From an uncultured Prochlorococcus sp. (lineage in GTDB: Bacteria; Cyanobacteriota; Cyanobacteriia; PCC-6307; Cyanobiaceae), in assembly GCF_902522795.1 (NCBI RefSeq), contig NZ_CABYWZ010000005.1, positions 22,123 through 86,122 of the forward strand: 64,000 nucleotides of DNA, read 5' to 3'. The notes below the pieces were generated by a model that was given only the letters and a program-made list of their open reading frames with translations, did no database searches and was not told the DNA's origin. The first letter of the stretch is position 1, and each line of letters opens with the position of its first letter. The translations under genes were made by a program, and so were the position numbers. This document shows positions 9,594-19,538 of the stretch, piece by piece.

Positions 9594-11726
9594 ATGCAAA
9601 AACATTTTTTGAAATTTAGCAAGGTTTTCACTCATATTACTTGTATTCCTTTGATTTTGATATCAAATAATTCAGAACTGTCCGCTAAGTATTTGAGAAA
9701 TAACTTTGTTCCATCAATACCAAACTTAAAAACACCAATTATTAATAATGATTTATTTCAAGAGATTGAGATAAAAAAAGAGAAAAAATTTCTTCTTGCG
9801 GAAAATAATAATGAAATTAATGAAGAAAGTGTTCTTATCTCAGAAATAATTATCGAAGGTTGGGAAAAACATCCTGAGGGTAGAAAACTAGAATTGGCTG
9901 CATATGATTCTATGAGCATAAAGCCTGGAAGTATAGTTGATAATCAAATTTTAAATAAAGACCTCAATGCAATATATGCTAGTGGTTGGTTTTCAGGAGT
10001 TAAAATAAAGGCTCAAGATGGGCCTCTGGGCGTGAGGCTAATGGTAAATGTAGTGCCTAATCCAATTTTGAAGAAAGTTGAACTTCAACCAATAAACTCT
10101 CTAATCTCAAATAATTACGTAGATGATATTTTTAATAATTATTATGGAACAACACTTAACTTAAATGAATTCCAAAATAAGATAGAAATAATAAAAGAAC
10201 GTTATGTAAAAGAGGGTTATTCTCTAGTGAGAATTAGTGGCCCCGATAGAATCTCTGAGAACGGAGTAGTAACATTAAAAGTTAATGAGGGCATTGTATC
10301 TAACGTAAAATTAAGATTCCTAGGTTCTGATGGTGAATTTGTTATTGATGGAAAACCTAGAAAAGGGGAAACAAAAGACTGGGTCATAAAAAGAGAATTA
10401 AAAACACAACCTGGAACTATATTTAATAGAAAAGTTTTAGAGGCTGATATCAGTAGACTTTATGCAACATCATTATTTGATGATGTCAAGGTCTCTCTTG
10501 GGCCGGATAATTCAAATCCTGGCCAAGTCATAATTTTCTTAGATTTAAGCGAGCAAAGAACAGGATCATTGACAGGTGGTCTAGGTTATAGCAATGGTTC
10601 GGGGATCTTTGCCTCACTTGGTTTGCAGGAAACAAATGCACTAGGTAGAGCATGGTCCACAAATCTAAACCTAAATTTTGGAGAATATTCAACTACCTAT
10701 AATTTCTCTTTATCTGATCCATGGATTAAGGGAGATAGATATAAAACTTCTTTTAGAACAAATGTTTTTTTGAGTAGAGATTATCCCCAAGAATTTAAAA
10801 GTGAAAATAATGGAAGGATTTATGCAGTTGATGATACAACAACTGAAAGTACCGATTCATTTTCTTCAATAGTTTTAGAAAAAACTGGAGGTGGTTTTTC
10901 TTTCTCTAGGCCTTTAAACGGTGGAGATCCATTTAAGGTTGCTAAATGGAGAGTTCTAGCTGGAATGAATATCAAGAGAGTAAAGATGATTGATGGTGAC
11001 GGTAATCAAAAACCTTATGGTGATATGACACCAACAACAGGAAATATAAGCGATATTATTTGTATTGGATTGACTGCAAATGACGGTTCCTGTCCTGAAG
11101 AAAATACATTAGTGAGTTTCATTGCAAATACTTCTAGAAATAATTTGAACAGTTCTATCAACCCAACTGAAGGAAATAAATTTAGCTTTGGGACAGAACA
11201 ATTCGTTTCAATGGGCAAAAACTCTCCAACTTTTAATAGAATGAGAGCCTCATATTCATTTTTTATACCAACAAAATTAGTAAATTTAACAAAAGCATGT
11301 AAATCTATTAATGCTACCAGTGATGATTGTCCTCAAGCTATTGGATTTCAATTTAAGGCGGGAACTATTCTTGGGGAATTGCCTCCATACGAAGCATTTT
11401 GTTTAGGAGGAACATCATCTGTTAGAGGTTGGGGATCTTGTGATTTAGCTGTAAGTAGAAGTTTCGTTGAGGGCACTGCAGAATATAGATTCCCTGTCTG
11501 GAGAATGATATCAGGAGCTTTATTCGTCGATGCAGGGAGTGATCTAGGGTCTCAAAAGGAGGTTCCTGGAAAACCCGGTAAATTATTGCAAAAATCAGGT
11601 TCTGGTTTTTCCCTTGGAGGGGGACTTGGGGTTAAAACTCCGATAGGTCCATTAAGATTAGATGTTGCTAGCAAGGACCTAAGTGGAGATTGGAGATATA
11701 CACTTGGAGTTGGATGGAAGTTTTAA
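9594..11726 (+). CDS. bamA: Omp85/BamA outer-membrane assembly protein
   Basis: A 710-residue protein with a signal-peptide-like N-terminus, POTRA repeats between about residues 75 and 320, and a C-terminal 16-strand barrel ending in aromatic Phe (GVGWKF). SSVRGWGSCD contains the VRG(F/W) loop-6 motif of the Omp85 superfamily. It inserts beta-barrel proteins into the outer membrane. Unusually, the barrel region carries three Cys pairs with spacings CX9C, CX9C and CX12C, and the last pair brackets the VRGW motif, suggesting disulfide-linked surface loops. The lpxC start codon follows the stop directly. It heads the operon bamA-lpxC-fabZ-lpxA-lpxB. Confidence 0.93.
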   Translation: MQKHFLKFSKVFTHITCIPLILISNNSELSAKYLRNNFVPSIPNLKTPIINNDLFQEIEIKKEKKFLLAENNNEINEESVLISEIIIEGWEKHPEGRKLELAAYDSMSIKPGSIVDNQILNKDLNAIYASGWFSGVKIKAQDGPLGVRLMVNVVPNPILKKVELQPINSLISNNYVDDIFNNYYGTTLNLNEFQNKIEIIKERYVKEGYSLVRISGPDRISENGVVTLKVNEGIVSNVKLRFLGSDGEFVIDGKPRKGETKDWVIKRELKTQPGTIFNRKVLEADISRLYATSLFDDVKVSLGPDNSNPGQVIIFLDLSEQRTGSLTGGLGYSNGSGIFASLGLQETNALGRAWSTNLNLNFGEYSTTYNFSLSDPWIKGDRYKTSFRTNVFLSRDYPQEFKSENNGRIYAVDDTTTESTDSFSSIVLEKTGGGFSFSRPLNGGDPFKVAKWRVLAGMNIKRVKMIDGDGNQKPYGDMTPTTGNISDIICIGLTANDGSCPEENTLVSFIANTSRNNLNSSINPTEGNKFSFGTEQFVSMGKNSPTFNRMRASYSFFIPTKLVNLTKACKSINATSDDCPQAIGFQFKAGTILGELPPYEAFCLGGTSSVRGWGSCDLAVSRSFVEGTAEYRFPVWRMISGALFVDAGSDLGSQKEVPGKPGKLLQKSGSGFSLGGGLGVKTPIGPLRLDVASKDLSGDWRYTLGVGWKF

Positions 11727-12563
11727 GTGTTTTCTTGGCCTGCTAATTATGATGATTGTTATACCTTGGCTGGTGTTATCTCCCGAGAGGGAATAGGCCT
11801 GCATAGTGGAGAAAAAACAAGAGTTAGAATTTCTTCCTACGAGAAAGAAGGATTTTATGTTTCTTTTAGGGATAAACCTAACGAGATTTTTAAGTTAACT
11901 CAGGAATTAATTGGAAGTACGATGCTTTGTACAGCGGTTAAATTAGGGGGGAGAAATTTGTATACTATTGAACATTTATTATCTTCAATGGCAGGGTGTG
12001 GGTTGAGTTATATACATATTGAGGTTGATGGTAAAGAGATTCCTCTTTTAGATGGATCGGCAATCCAGTGGGTTAGAGATTTTGAAGAAGTAGGGATAAA
12101 AAAGGCACCTAGACCAGATAATTTTTTTCGAGAGATTAATAAATCAATAATTTTAAATAAAGAAGGCTCAGTTATAGCAGCAACCCCTTCTAAAAAAACA
12201 ACAATCATATCCACAATAAGTTTTGCCTATAAAGCAATTGGAAATCAAACTTTTGTGATTGATTTAAATCCAAAAAGTTTTGTTGAAATGATTGCTCCTG
12301 CTAGAACATTTGGTTTTAAAGATCAATTTCAAGAGTTAAGTGAACTTGGATTAATAAAAGGCGGAAGTTTAGAAAATGCCCTTGTTTGTGATGGTGATAA
12401 ATGGGTTAATCCACCATTAAGATTTGATAATGAACCAATAAGACATAAAATTTTAGACCTGATTGGGGACTTGGCTTTGGTAGGGTTACCTAAGGCTCAA
12501 ATTTTAGTTTATAAAGGATCACATTCTTTAAATGCTTTATTGGCCTCATCGCTAAAAAATTAA
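11727..12563 (+). CDS. lpxC: UDP-3-O-acyl-N-acetylglucosamine deacetylase
   Basis: A 278-residue zinc amidase catalysing the committed step of lipid A synthesis. Zinc ligands are visible as His83 in [12 protein letters not shown] and in the C-terminal [16 protein letters not shown] (His and Asp); the catalytic-base region [11 protein letters not shown] is also present. [14 protein letters not shown] residues open the protein. It starts with GTG immediately after the bamA stop with no intergenic base, implying translational coupling. It is somewhat shorter than the E. coli enzyme (305), mostly at the C-terminus. Confidence 0.96.
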   Translation: MFSWPANYDDCYTLAGVISREGIGLHSGEKTRVRISSYEKEGFYVSFRDKPNEIFKLTQELIGSTMLCTAVKLGGRNLYTIEHLLSSMAGCGLSYIHIEVDGKEIPLLDGSAIQWVRDFEEVGIKKAPRPDNFFREINKSIILNKEGSVIAATPSKKTTIISTISFAYKAIGNQTFVIDLNPKSFVEMIAPARTFGFKDQFQELSELGLIKGGSLENALVCDGDKWVNPPLRFDNEPIRHKILDLIGDLALVGLPKAQILVYKGSHSLNALLASSLKN

Positions 12564-12580
12564 TTTTATCTTTAATTGTT

Positions 12581-13039
12581 TTGGAAAAGAAATTATTCAG
12601 TGAAAATGATCAACTTTCCTCTGAGCAAATACTAGGTTTATTGCCTCACAGATATCCTTTTGCTCTTGTGGACAAAGTCATAGAGCATATTCCCGGGGAG
12701 AGAGCTGTTGCAGTAAAAAATGTAACTATAAATGAGCCTCAATTTCAGGGACACTTTCCTGAGAGACCCTTAATGCCAGGGGTTCTTATCGTTGAATCAA
12801 TGGCTCAAGTTGGTGGAATAATTGTAACGCAAATGCCAGATCTTCCTAAAGGACTTTTCGTCTTTGCTGGAATCAATAATGTTAAATTCAGAAAACCAGT
12901 TGTGCCAGGAGATCAATTGATAATTTCTTGTGAGTTATTGTCTATCAAAAGACAAAGATTTGGGAAGGTTAAAGGTGAGGCGCATGTTGATGGGAATTTG
13001 GTTTGTGCTGGAGAATTAATGTTTTCATTAGTTGATTAG
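12581..13039 (+). CDS. fabZ: 3-hydroxyacyl-ACP dehydratase FabZ
   Basis: A 152-residue hot-dog fold dehydratase for fatty-acid elongation. [34 protein letters not shown] and [11 protein letters not shown] are family signatures; His58 and Glu72 are the predicted catalytic pair. The start is a TTG at 12581, 17 bp after lpxC; no ATG lies nearby before the conserved region. Its place between lpxC and lpxA is the standard arrangement, since both pathways compete for 3-hydroxyacyl-ACP. Confidence 0.97.
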   Translation: MEKKLFSENDQLSSEQILGLLPHRYPFALVDKVIEHIPGERAVAVKNVTINEPQFQGHFPERPLMPGVLIVESMAQVGGIIVTQMPDLPKGLFVFAGINNVKFRKPVVPGDQLIISCELLSIKRQRFGKVKGEAHVDGNLVCAGELMFSLVD

Positions 13040-13043
13040 AGAT

Positions 13044-13886
13044 ATGGATTATAAAAATACTGAATTTAACTCAAGTTTAAGTGGTGTAAAAGTGCACCCA
13101 AATGCTTTTGTTGATCCAAGTGCTGAATTACATGATGGGGTTATTATCTCTCAAGGAGCTATTGTCGGCCCTGATGTGACTTTAGGAAAAGGGACCGAAA
13201 TAGGACCGAATGCTGTTATTTTAGGCAAAACTAAAGTTGGTATAAACAATAAAGTTTTCCCAAATGTTTTTATAGGTCTTGATCCTCAGGATCTTAAATA
13301 TAAAGGGGCCCATACTGAAGTAATTATTGGAGATAATAATACTTTCAGAGAATGTGTAACTATTAATAAAGCAACTGATGAAGGAGAAAAAACTATAATA
13401 GGCAATAATAATTTATTGATGGCTTACACGCACATTGGTCATAATTGTGAACTTGGTAATGGAATAGTTATATCAAATAGTGTTCAAGTTGCAGGTCATG
13501 TAAAGATTGAAGATAAAGCTATTATTGGCGGTTGTTTAGGTATTCATCAATTTGTACATATTGGATATTTAGCAATGATTGGAGGAATGACTAGAGTAGA
13601 TAGAGATGTACCGCCTTTTTGTTTAGCAGAAGGGCACCCAGGAAGATTGAGAGGTTTGAATAGGATTGGAATTAAGAGAAGTGGTTTAACAGACAATAAA
13701 GATTTTGACTTAAAAATACTTCAAAGTACTTGGAATCTACTTTTTAAATCTAATGATGCGATTTCAAGTTCATTAGAAAAAGTAATGACAAAAGAACTAG
13801 ATCTTTCATCTTCAAAATTATGTAGTTTTTTAAAAGAGTCAATATCTAAAGAAAGACGAGGACCAATGCCTGTAGTGAATTTATGA
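13044..13886 (+). CDS. lpxA: UDP-N-acetylglucosamine acyltransferase LpxA
   Basis: A 280-residue left-handed beta-helix acyltransferase for the first lipid A step. Hexapeptide repeats run from HPNAFVDPSAELHDG through to VHIGYLAMIGG. The catalytic region AYTHIGHNCELGNG and the specificity strip GGCLGIHQFVHIG are clear, and the C-terminal helical domain follows GHPGRLRGLNRIGIKR. I chose the ATG at 13044, 4 nt past the fabZ stop; an in-frame TTG at 13032 overlapping fabZ would add four residues and cannot be excluded. The stop overlaps the lpxB start (ATGA). Confidence 0.95.
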   Translation: MDYKNTEFNSSLSGVKVHPNAFVDPSAELHDGVIISQGAIVGPDVTLGKGTEIGPNAVILGKTKVGINNKVFPNVFIGLDPQDLKYKGAHTEVIIGDNNTFRECVTINKATDEGEKTIIGNNNLLMAYTHIGHNCELGNGIVISNSVQVAGHVKIEDKAIIGGCLGIHQFVHIGYLAMIGGMTRVDRDVPPFCLAEGHPGRLRGLNRIGIKRSGLTDNKDFDLKILQSTWNLLFKSNDAISSSLEKVMTKELDLSSSKLCSFLKESISKERRGPMPVVNL

Positions 13887-15061
13887 ATAAAAAGATATTT
13901 ATAAGTACTGGAGAAGTCTCTGGAGATTTGCACGGAAGTTTGTTATCAAAAGCATTATTAGATGAAGCTAAAAAAAAATTTATAGATTTAGAAATTTGTG
14001 GATTAGGTGGGGAAAGGATGAAGAAAGAAGGTGTAAAAATTCTTCAAGATACTACATCAATAAGTGCAATAGGAATTTGGGAAGCATTACCTCTTATTCT
14101 TCCAATGATAAGAATTCAAAAAAGGTTCTATAAATTACTAAAAAAATATCCTCCGGATTGCTTAATTTTGATCGACTATATGGGTCCCAATATAAAAATT
14201 GGTACGAAATTAAAAAGATCGAAGACTAAAATTCCAATTTTTTACTATATAGCGCCTCAAGAGTGGGCTTGGAGGGTTGGCAATAATTCTACAACGAATC
14301 TAATAAAATTTTCTGATAAAATTTTTGCGATTTTCAAGAAAGAAGCAGCATTTTACAAAAAGAGGGGCGGAAATGTTTTATGGGTTGGCCATCCAATGAT
14401 TGATTTGACAAAAAAACTTCCTTTAAAGAAAGATGCCAGAACTATTTTGAACCTTCGCTCTGATCAAAACATTTTACTTTTGATGCCCGCATCAAGACCT
14501 CAAGAATTACGATATATACTTCCTACTTTTATGAGGGCAGCTAAAAAATTACAACAAAAATATCCAAATTTGGTTGTATATATTCCCTCCTGTCGGAATG
14601 CTTTTGATGAAAAATTCAAAAAAGCTTTTAGCAAATATCAAGTTAAAGGACTTGTGATTTCTCAAAAAGATAGTTCAAAATTAAAGCCTTATATATATAC
14701 ACTTACTAAAATTGCTTTTTGCAAATCTGGGACAGTTAATATGGAATTAGCTCTATATGGAATCCCGCAGATTGTTGGTTACAAAGTAAGTAGGGTAACA
14801 GCTTTTATTGCTAGAAAAATTCTTAATTTCAAAGTAAAATATATTTCTCCTGTAAATTTGTTAGCTAATAAATTACTAATTCCTGAATTTGTACAGAGAG
14901 ATTTTGACGAAAAAAAAATCTTTTATAAATCTTGTAGGATTATTGAGGGAAAGTCAGAAAAAATAAAAATAAAAAATGGTTATGCTTTTTTAAAAAAAGA
15001 ATTAGGTGAAGAGGGCGTAGTCCAAAGAGCTGCTAAAGAGATTATTAATTCTATTATTTAA
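13883..15061 (+). CDS. lpxB: lipid-A-disaccharide synthase
   Basis: A 392-residue family GT19 glycosyltransferase joining UDP-diacylglucosamine to lipid X. The N-terminal FISTGEVSGDLHGSLL, the central YYIAPQEWAWR, WVGHPMID and C-terminal AFCKSGTVNMELALYG are characteristic. The ATG overlaps the lpxA stop by 4 bp. It is the last lipid A gene of the operon; lpxD and lpxH/K genes are not in the window. Confidence 0.96.
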   Translation: MNKKIFISTGEVSGDLHGSLLSKALLDEAKKKFIDLEICGLGGERMKKEGVKILQDTTSISAIGIWEALPLILPMIRIQKRFYKLLKKYPPDCLILIDYMGPNIKIGTKLKRSKTKIPIFYYIAPQEWAWRVGNNSTTNLIKFSDKIFAIFKKEAAFYKKRGGNVLWVGHPMIDLTKKLPLKKDARTILNLRSDQNILLLMPASRPQELRYILPTFMRAAKKLQQKYPNLVVYIPSCRNAFDEKFKKAFSKYQVKGLVISQKDSSKLKPYIYTLTKIAFCKSGTVNMELALYGIPQIVGYKVSRVTAFIARKILNFKVKYISPVNLLANKLLIPEFVQRDFDEKKIFYKSCRIIEGKSEKIKIKNGYAFLKKELGEEGVVQRAAKEIINSII

Positions 15062-15077
15062 ACTTTATAATAAAAAA

Positions 15078-15680
15078 ATGAAAAATTTCTTAACACTAAT
15101 AATTGCTCTTTCAATATTCATTTACCCTGTTAACGCTTTTGCAGAGGAATTGATTCTTGCAGGAGGTTGTTTTTGGTGTTTAGAGCATGATTTAGAGTCA
15201 TTAAAGGGGATAAATTTTGTACAAAGTGGTTATTCAGGTGGAAATTTACAAAATCCTACCTACGAAAATCATGAAGGACATCAAGAAGTGGTTTTGGTGA
15301 ACTATGATCCCCAATTGGTAACTTTACCAGAGATACTTAGGCTCTATTTGAGAAATATTGATCCTCTGGACGGAAAGGGTCAATTTTGTGATCGCGGAGA
15401 TTCTTACAGGCCAGTGATCTTTTTCAAAGATGAAACTGAGGAAAGTGATGCAAAAAATGCAATTGTTTCAGCCTCTAATGAGTTGCGTGTGCCATTAGAA
15501 AAAATATCTTTAGAACTAAAATCAAAAGGCCAATTTTGGTTAGCTGAAGAATATCATCAGAATTTCGCTGAGAGAAATGAATTAAAATATAAGTTCTATA
15601 GATTCTCATGTGGGAGAGATCAAAGGTTGGATAAATTATGGGGGGATAACGCTAGATCAACAAATCTTTGGACTGAATGA
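15078..15680 (+). CDS. msrA: peptide-methionine (S)-S-oxide reductase MsrA, exported
   Basis: A 200-residue MsrA that reduces methionine-S-sulfoxide in proteins. The first 22 residues form a signal peptide (hydrophobic core, then VNAFA before EE), so it should act in the periplasm or thylakoid lumen. The active-site motif is GCFWC at 30-34; most family members have GCFWG, so a second Cys sits three residues after catalytic Cys31. HEGHQEV, YDP and the C-terminal EYHQNF are conserved. Further Cys residues in GQFCDRGDSYRP and RFSCGR could serve in recycling. It follows lpxB by 16 bp and may be at the end of that transcript. Confidence 0.93.
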   Translation: MKNFLTLIIALSIFIYPVNAFAEELILAGGCFWCLEHDLESLKGINFVQSGYSGGNLQNPTYENHEGHQEVVLVNYDPQLVTLPEILRLYLRNIDPLDGKGQFCDRGDSYRPVIFFKDETEESDAKNAIVSASNELRVPLEKISLELKSKGQFWLAEEYHQNFAERNELKYKFYRFSCGRDQRLDKLWGDNARSTNLWTE

Positions 15681-15691
15681 TTTTAAATATT

Positions 15692-17164
15692 TTATTTATT
15701 TGTAATCCATTGAACAAGAGTTTTAACTCCAAAACCGGTTGCTCCTGATGGATTAATCCCCTTATTCTTATCAGTCCAACAAGTTCCAGCAATATCAATA
15801 TGAGCCCATTTAATCTCTGCATCAAAGAATTCCTCTAAAAATAAAGCAGCAGTAATTGACCCACCTGCTCTAGGACCTGTATTTTTCATATCAGCTATAT
15901 GAGACTTTAATCCTTCTTTATAAGATTTTTGTAGAGGCATTTGCCATAATTTTTCTCCAGACTGGGCTGATGCAGCTTTTAGATCATTTGCTAAGTCATC
16001 ATTATTACTCCAGAATCCAGCTACATCATTACCTAATGCAACAACAATAGCTCCTGTTAAAGTGGCGAGATCTATTATCGAATCTGGTTTTAAATTGGAT
16101 GCGTAAGTTAAAGCATCAGCTAATGTGAGCCTACCCTCTGCATCAGTGTTATTTATTTCAATTGTCTTACCATTAGATGCCTTTACTACATCTCCAGGAT
16201 GTACTGCAGATCCATTTATCATGTTTTCGCAAGCTGCCACAATAAAATGTACTTCTAGTCCCTTTGGTTTTATTGCTCCAAGTGCTTTTGCTGCTCCTAA
16301 AACTGCAGCGCTTCCGCCCATATCATATTTCATCATTTCAATTTGAGAGGCTCCTACTTTCAGGTTGTATCCTCCAGAATCAAAGGTTAAACCCTTCCCA
16401 ACAAGCGCAATCTTTTCTTTTATAGGCCCCTCTGACTTCAAAGTAAGATGTATAAATTTAGGATCAAGATCAGAACCTTTTGCTACAGCTAAATATGCAC
16501 CCATTCCTAAATCTTCACAATCTTTTGCCTCTAAAATTTTTACTTCCAAACCATGATCTTTAGCTATTTGAGAAGCTTGTATAGACATTTCCTGAGGCGT
16601 AAGACTATTTGGAGGGGCGGCTACAAGTCTTCTAGCTAGTTCTACACCTTCACATATTTTTTCTGTCTCTTCAAAGCTAGTATTCTCAAATTTCTTTAAA
16701 TTCAACAACTCTATTTCTTTAAGCACTATCTCTTCATCTTTTTTCTTGTTGAATCTATTGTCCTTATAAGCAGATAATCTTGCTGACTCTGCTAATTGAT
16801 TAATTTCTAGTTGAGAACTTATTAATTCCCAAGGAAGCAAGATGCTGATTTTTTCATTTTCATCAACAGTTTTTCTAATTAGATTTCCGATTGAGTTTTC
16901 TATATCACTTTTATTTAGGTCTTTTGATTTGCCAAGACCAACTATGATTAAAGTTTCTAATTTTTGATCTAAAAATTCAAAGCTTAGAGTTTTTCCTTTT
17001 TCTCCTTTGAATTTTTTTTGAGTAACTTTTTTTATTAATAATTTTGGGTCAACAACAAATTTTATGTTTTCAAGTTGGCTGGCAATTTCTTCCTCTAAAA
17101 CTCCAAAAATTAATGAAGCACCTTGCCAGTTATCTAGATTTTTTTGGAATGTGGAAAATTGCAT
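15692..17164 (-). CDS. pepA: leucyl aminopeptidase (M17 family)
   Basis: A 490-residue cytosolic metallo-aminopeptidase removing N-terminal residues from peptides. The catalytic C-domain shows [13 protein letters not shown], the diagnostic [14 protein letters not shown], and [14 protein letters not shown]. The N-domain is the usual macro-like fold and more divergent. Length matches the family. It is convergent with msrA, 11 bp apart, and the ATG at 17164 is the only reasonable start. Confidence 0.97.
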   Translation of the reverse strand: MQFSTFQKNLDNWQGASLIFGVLEEEIASQLENIKFVVDPKLLIKKVTQKKFKGEKGKTLSFEFLDQKLETLIIVGLGKSKDLNKSDIENSIGNLIRKTVDENEKISILLPWELISSQLEINQLAESARLSAYKDNRFNKKKDEEIVLKEIELLNLKKFENTSFEETEKICEGVELARRLVAAPPNSLTPQEMSIQASQIAKDHGLEVKILEAKDCEDLGMGAYLAVAKGSDLDPKFIHLTLKSEGPIKEKIALVGKGLTFDSGGYNLKVGASQIEMMKYDMGGSAAVLGAAKALGAIKPKGLEVHFIVAACENMINGSAVHPGDVVKASNGKTIEINNTDAEGRLTLADALTYASNLKPDSIIDLATLTGAIVVALGNDVAGFWSNNDDLANDLKAASAQSGEKLWQMPLQKSYKEGLKSHIADMKNTGPRAGGSITAALFLEEFFDAEIKWAHIDIAGTCWTDKNKGINPSGATGFGVKTLVQWITNK

Positions 17165-17188
17165 TTGTAAAATGGATTTAATTTACTT

Positions 17189-17800
17189 TTAGTTATTTGT
17201 GAAAGTAGTTGCCCACCTATCTCGAGTTTCTTTATTAAAAGGTGGTAACCATAAATATATCAGTTGCTGCTCTAATTTACGTCTTAGTTTCACTTCTTTA
17301 GGTACATCTAAGAAGAAACGAATATCTTGGTGACTCGATAGGTTGTTATGGGCTAGGGCTTCTTTATAATTCATGAGGTAATTTTTACAGTCATGTTCTC
17401 CCTTCCATCTTTTATTGGCTACGTTTGTTTCTCCTATATAAAGGATTATTTTAGAACTTTCCATCGAGTCAATTACAAAATACATTGCGGGCCCATTGTG
17501 TATATATTGATTGGCTCTCCAAAAGTTTAATGATAATGGCTGCAGGGAAAAGGGATCAATTTTTCTTTCATTGGAAATTATATTTATAGGAAGACTTGTT
17601 TGGTGCAAAGTTTTATTGTGAGCATCTTTTTTAATTTTAAATTGGTGATTATGTATCCTATTTCTCCATTCAATTATGAGTTCTCTTTCGATTTTTAAAT
17701 TATTTGTTTGTTGAAAATTAATTGATGTATTTACATTTGAACCAAATAATTCAAATTGTCTATTTTGATTTGAAGTATTATTTACGTTGAATCTTTCCAA
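17189..17800 (-). CDS. small GIY-YIG-like nuclease-fold protein
   Basis: A 203-residue protein with no assigned function. Residues 103-190 carry the spaced elements of the GIY-YIG fold: MYFVID at 106-111 (first strand), ILYIGET at 119-125 (YIG), Arg131 nearby, Glu177 in a C-terminal helix and Asn189 in PPFNKE. The N-terminal 80 residues are Asn/Gln-rich and look poorly ordered. Family membership is inferred from the pattern, not from a search. It lies 24 bp upstream of pepA on the same strand and could be co-transcribed. A role in DNA or RNA cleavage is possible but unproven. Confidence 0.6.
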   Translation of the reverse strand: MERFNVNNTSNQNRQFELFGSNVNTSINFQQTNNLKIERELIIEWRNRIHNHQFKIKKDAHNKTLHQTSLPINIISNERKIDPFSLQPLSLNFWRANQYIHNGPAMYFVIDSMESSKIILYIGETNVANKRWKGEHDCKNYLMNYKEALAHNNLSSHQDIRFFLDVPKEVKLRRKLEQQLIYLWLPPFNKETRDRWATTFTNN

Positions 17801-17950
17801 TATTTATCAAACATGTATACTAAATTTAATTATGAAAAAATATAAATCAAAGAATTATTTATAAACTAAAATTTATTAATGTTCTAATCAATTTAAAAGA
17901 TTCTTGTTATCTTGTAATTGAGCCTTAATCTTGCGAAGTAAAAAATAGAA

Positions 17951-18274
17951 ATGGGATTCTTTGAGTCAGACATAGTTCAAGAAGAAGCTAAAAAGCTTTT
18001 TACAGATTACCAAGAACTTATGAAACTTGGCTCTGATTATGGAAAATTTGACAGAGAAGGAAAAAAAATGTTTATAAAAAAAATGGAATCTCTTATGGAT
18101 CGTTATAAGGTTTTTATGAAGAGATTTGAATTGTCTGAAGATTTTCAAGCCAAAATGACAGTAGAACAATTAAAGACACAGTTAAGTCAATTTGGGATTA
18201 CTCCTGATCAAATGTTCGATCAGATGAATAAAACCTTAATAAGAATGAAGGTTGAACTCGATAAAACTTCTTAA
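17951..18274 (+). CDS. DUF1825 family cyanobacterial protein
   Basis: A 107-residue, highly charged helical protein with no TM segment. It opens MGFFESDIVQEEAKKLFTDY and continues with GKFDREGKKMFI and DQMFDQMNKTL, which I recognise as the cyanobacteria-specific DUF1825 family. Function is unknown. It lies 19 bp upstream of tyrS, so the two are probably one transcript. About 150 bp separate it from the divergent GIY-YIG gene. Confidence 0.85.
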   Translation: MGFFESDIVQEEAKKLFTDYQELMKLGSDYGKFDREGKKMFIKKMESLMDRYKVFMKRFELSEDFQAKMTVEQLKTQLSQFGITPDQMFDQMNKTLIRMKVELDKTS

Positions 18275-18293
18275 ATTTAACTGTTAAAGCTTC

Positions 18294-19532
18294 ATGTCAG
18301 ATAATTTAATATTGCCATCATGGCTATCAAGAGGAATAGAAGAATATTTTCCAATTAGGGGAACAGATCAATCCTTTTCAGAGATAATTGATCATGCGAA
18401 AAAAAATAATAAAAAATTAAGGGTTAAACTCGGGATCGATCCAACTGGAACAGATATTCATCTTGGGCACAGCATATTGTTTAAAAAACTTAGGGCATTC
18501 CAAGATAATGGACATATTGCAGTTTTAATTATTGGAGATTTTACTGCTCAAATTGGAGACCCAACCGGAAAAAACAAAACAAGGGTTCAGTTATCGGAAA
18601 AACAAGTTAAGGATAATGCAGAAACATACTTAACCCAACTAGGGATGGGAAAGCCAGCTAATGAATCTATTTTAGATTTTGATTCAAAAGATAGAATAGA
18701 AATTAGATATAACAGTGAATGGTTAAAAGGATTAAATCTCAATTCGATAATTGAATTAATGGGGAGTGCAACAGTTAGTCAAATGTTAGCTAAGGAGGAT
18801 TTTAATAAAAGGTACACTTCGCAAGTTCCAATTGCTTTGCATGAATTCTTATATCCACTATTACAAGGCTACGATTCGGTAGTTGTTCAATCAGATATTG
18901 AGCTTGGAGGGACAGATCAGAAATTTAATATTGCAATTGGAAGAGATCTTCAAAGGCATTTTAAACAAGATCCTCAATTTGGTGTTCTGCTGCCAATTTT
19001 GACAGGTTTAGATGGAATTAAGAAGATGAGTAAATCTGAATTTAACACCGTAGGTTTGACTGAAGATCCTCTTTCAATGTATTCAAAATTAGAAAAAGTT
19101 CCCGATAATATAATACCTACCTATTTTGAATTACTTACAGAATTAGATTTAAGTTTTCTTGAAAACTTAAATCCTCGTGAATTACAGAGAAGAATGGCTT
19201 TAGAAGTTACTACTTTATTCCATGGGTCCAAAGAAGCATTAAGGGCGCAATCAAACTGCGAAAAATTATTCCTTGGACACAAAGAAAAAGTTGGAGAAAT
19301 TCCAGAGATTTCTTTAAAAGAAGTAGTTTTTCCAGTTAAGTTTTTTTACTTGTTAAGTGCTCTAAAACTTTTCAAATCTAGCAGTGAATCTAAAAGATCT
19401 ATTAAAGGTGGGGGTGTAAAAATTGATAGTCAGAAATTAATAAATCCTGATTTAGTTTTTAATTCAAAAAATGATTTGGAAGGAAAAATTTTGCAAATTG
19501 GAAAAAAAATAATTAAGAGGTTTGAAAACTGA
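18294..19532 (+). CDS. tyrS: tyrosyl-tRNA synthetase
   Basis: A 412-residue class I aminoacyl-tRNA synthetase. [15 protein letters not shown] contains the HIGH-like motif and KKMSKSEFN the KMSKS loop. [15 protein letters not shown] is the tyrosine-binding region. The C-terminus ([14 protein letters not shown]) resembles an S4-like RNA-binding domain, as in bacterial TyrRS. It is followed 6 bp later by pyrF. Confidence 0.97.
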   Translation: MSDNLILPSWLSRGIEEYFPIRGTDQSFSEIIDHAKKNNKKLRVKLGIDPTGTDIHLGHSILFKKLRAFQDNGHIAVLIIGDFTAQIGDPTGKNKTRVQLSEKQVKDNAETYLTQLGMGKPANESILDFDSKDRIEIRYNSEWLKGLNLNSIIELMGSATVSQMLAKEDFNKRYTSQVPIALHEFLYPLLQGYDSVVVQSDIELGGTDQKFNIAIGRDLQRHFKQDPQFGVLLPILTGLDGIKKMSKSEFNTVGLTEDPLSMYSKLEKVPDNIIPTYFELLTELDLSFLENLNPRELQRRMALEVTTLFHGSKEALRAQSNCEKLFLGHKEKVGEIPEISLKEVVFPVKFFYLLSALKLFKSSSESKRSIKGGGVKIDSQKLINPDLVFNSKNDLEGKILQIGKKIIKRFEN

Positions 19533-19538
19533 AAATTG

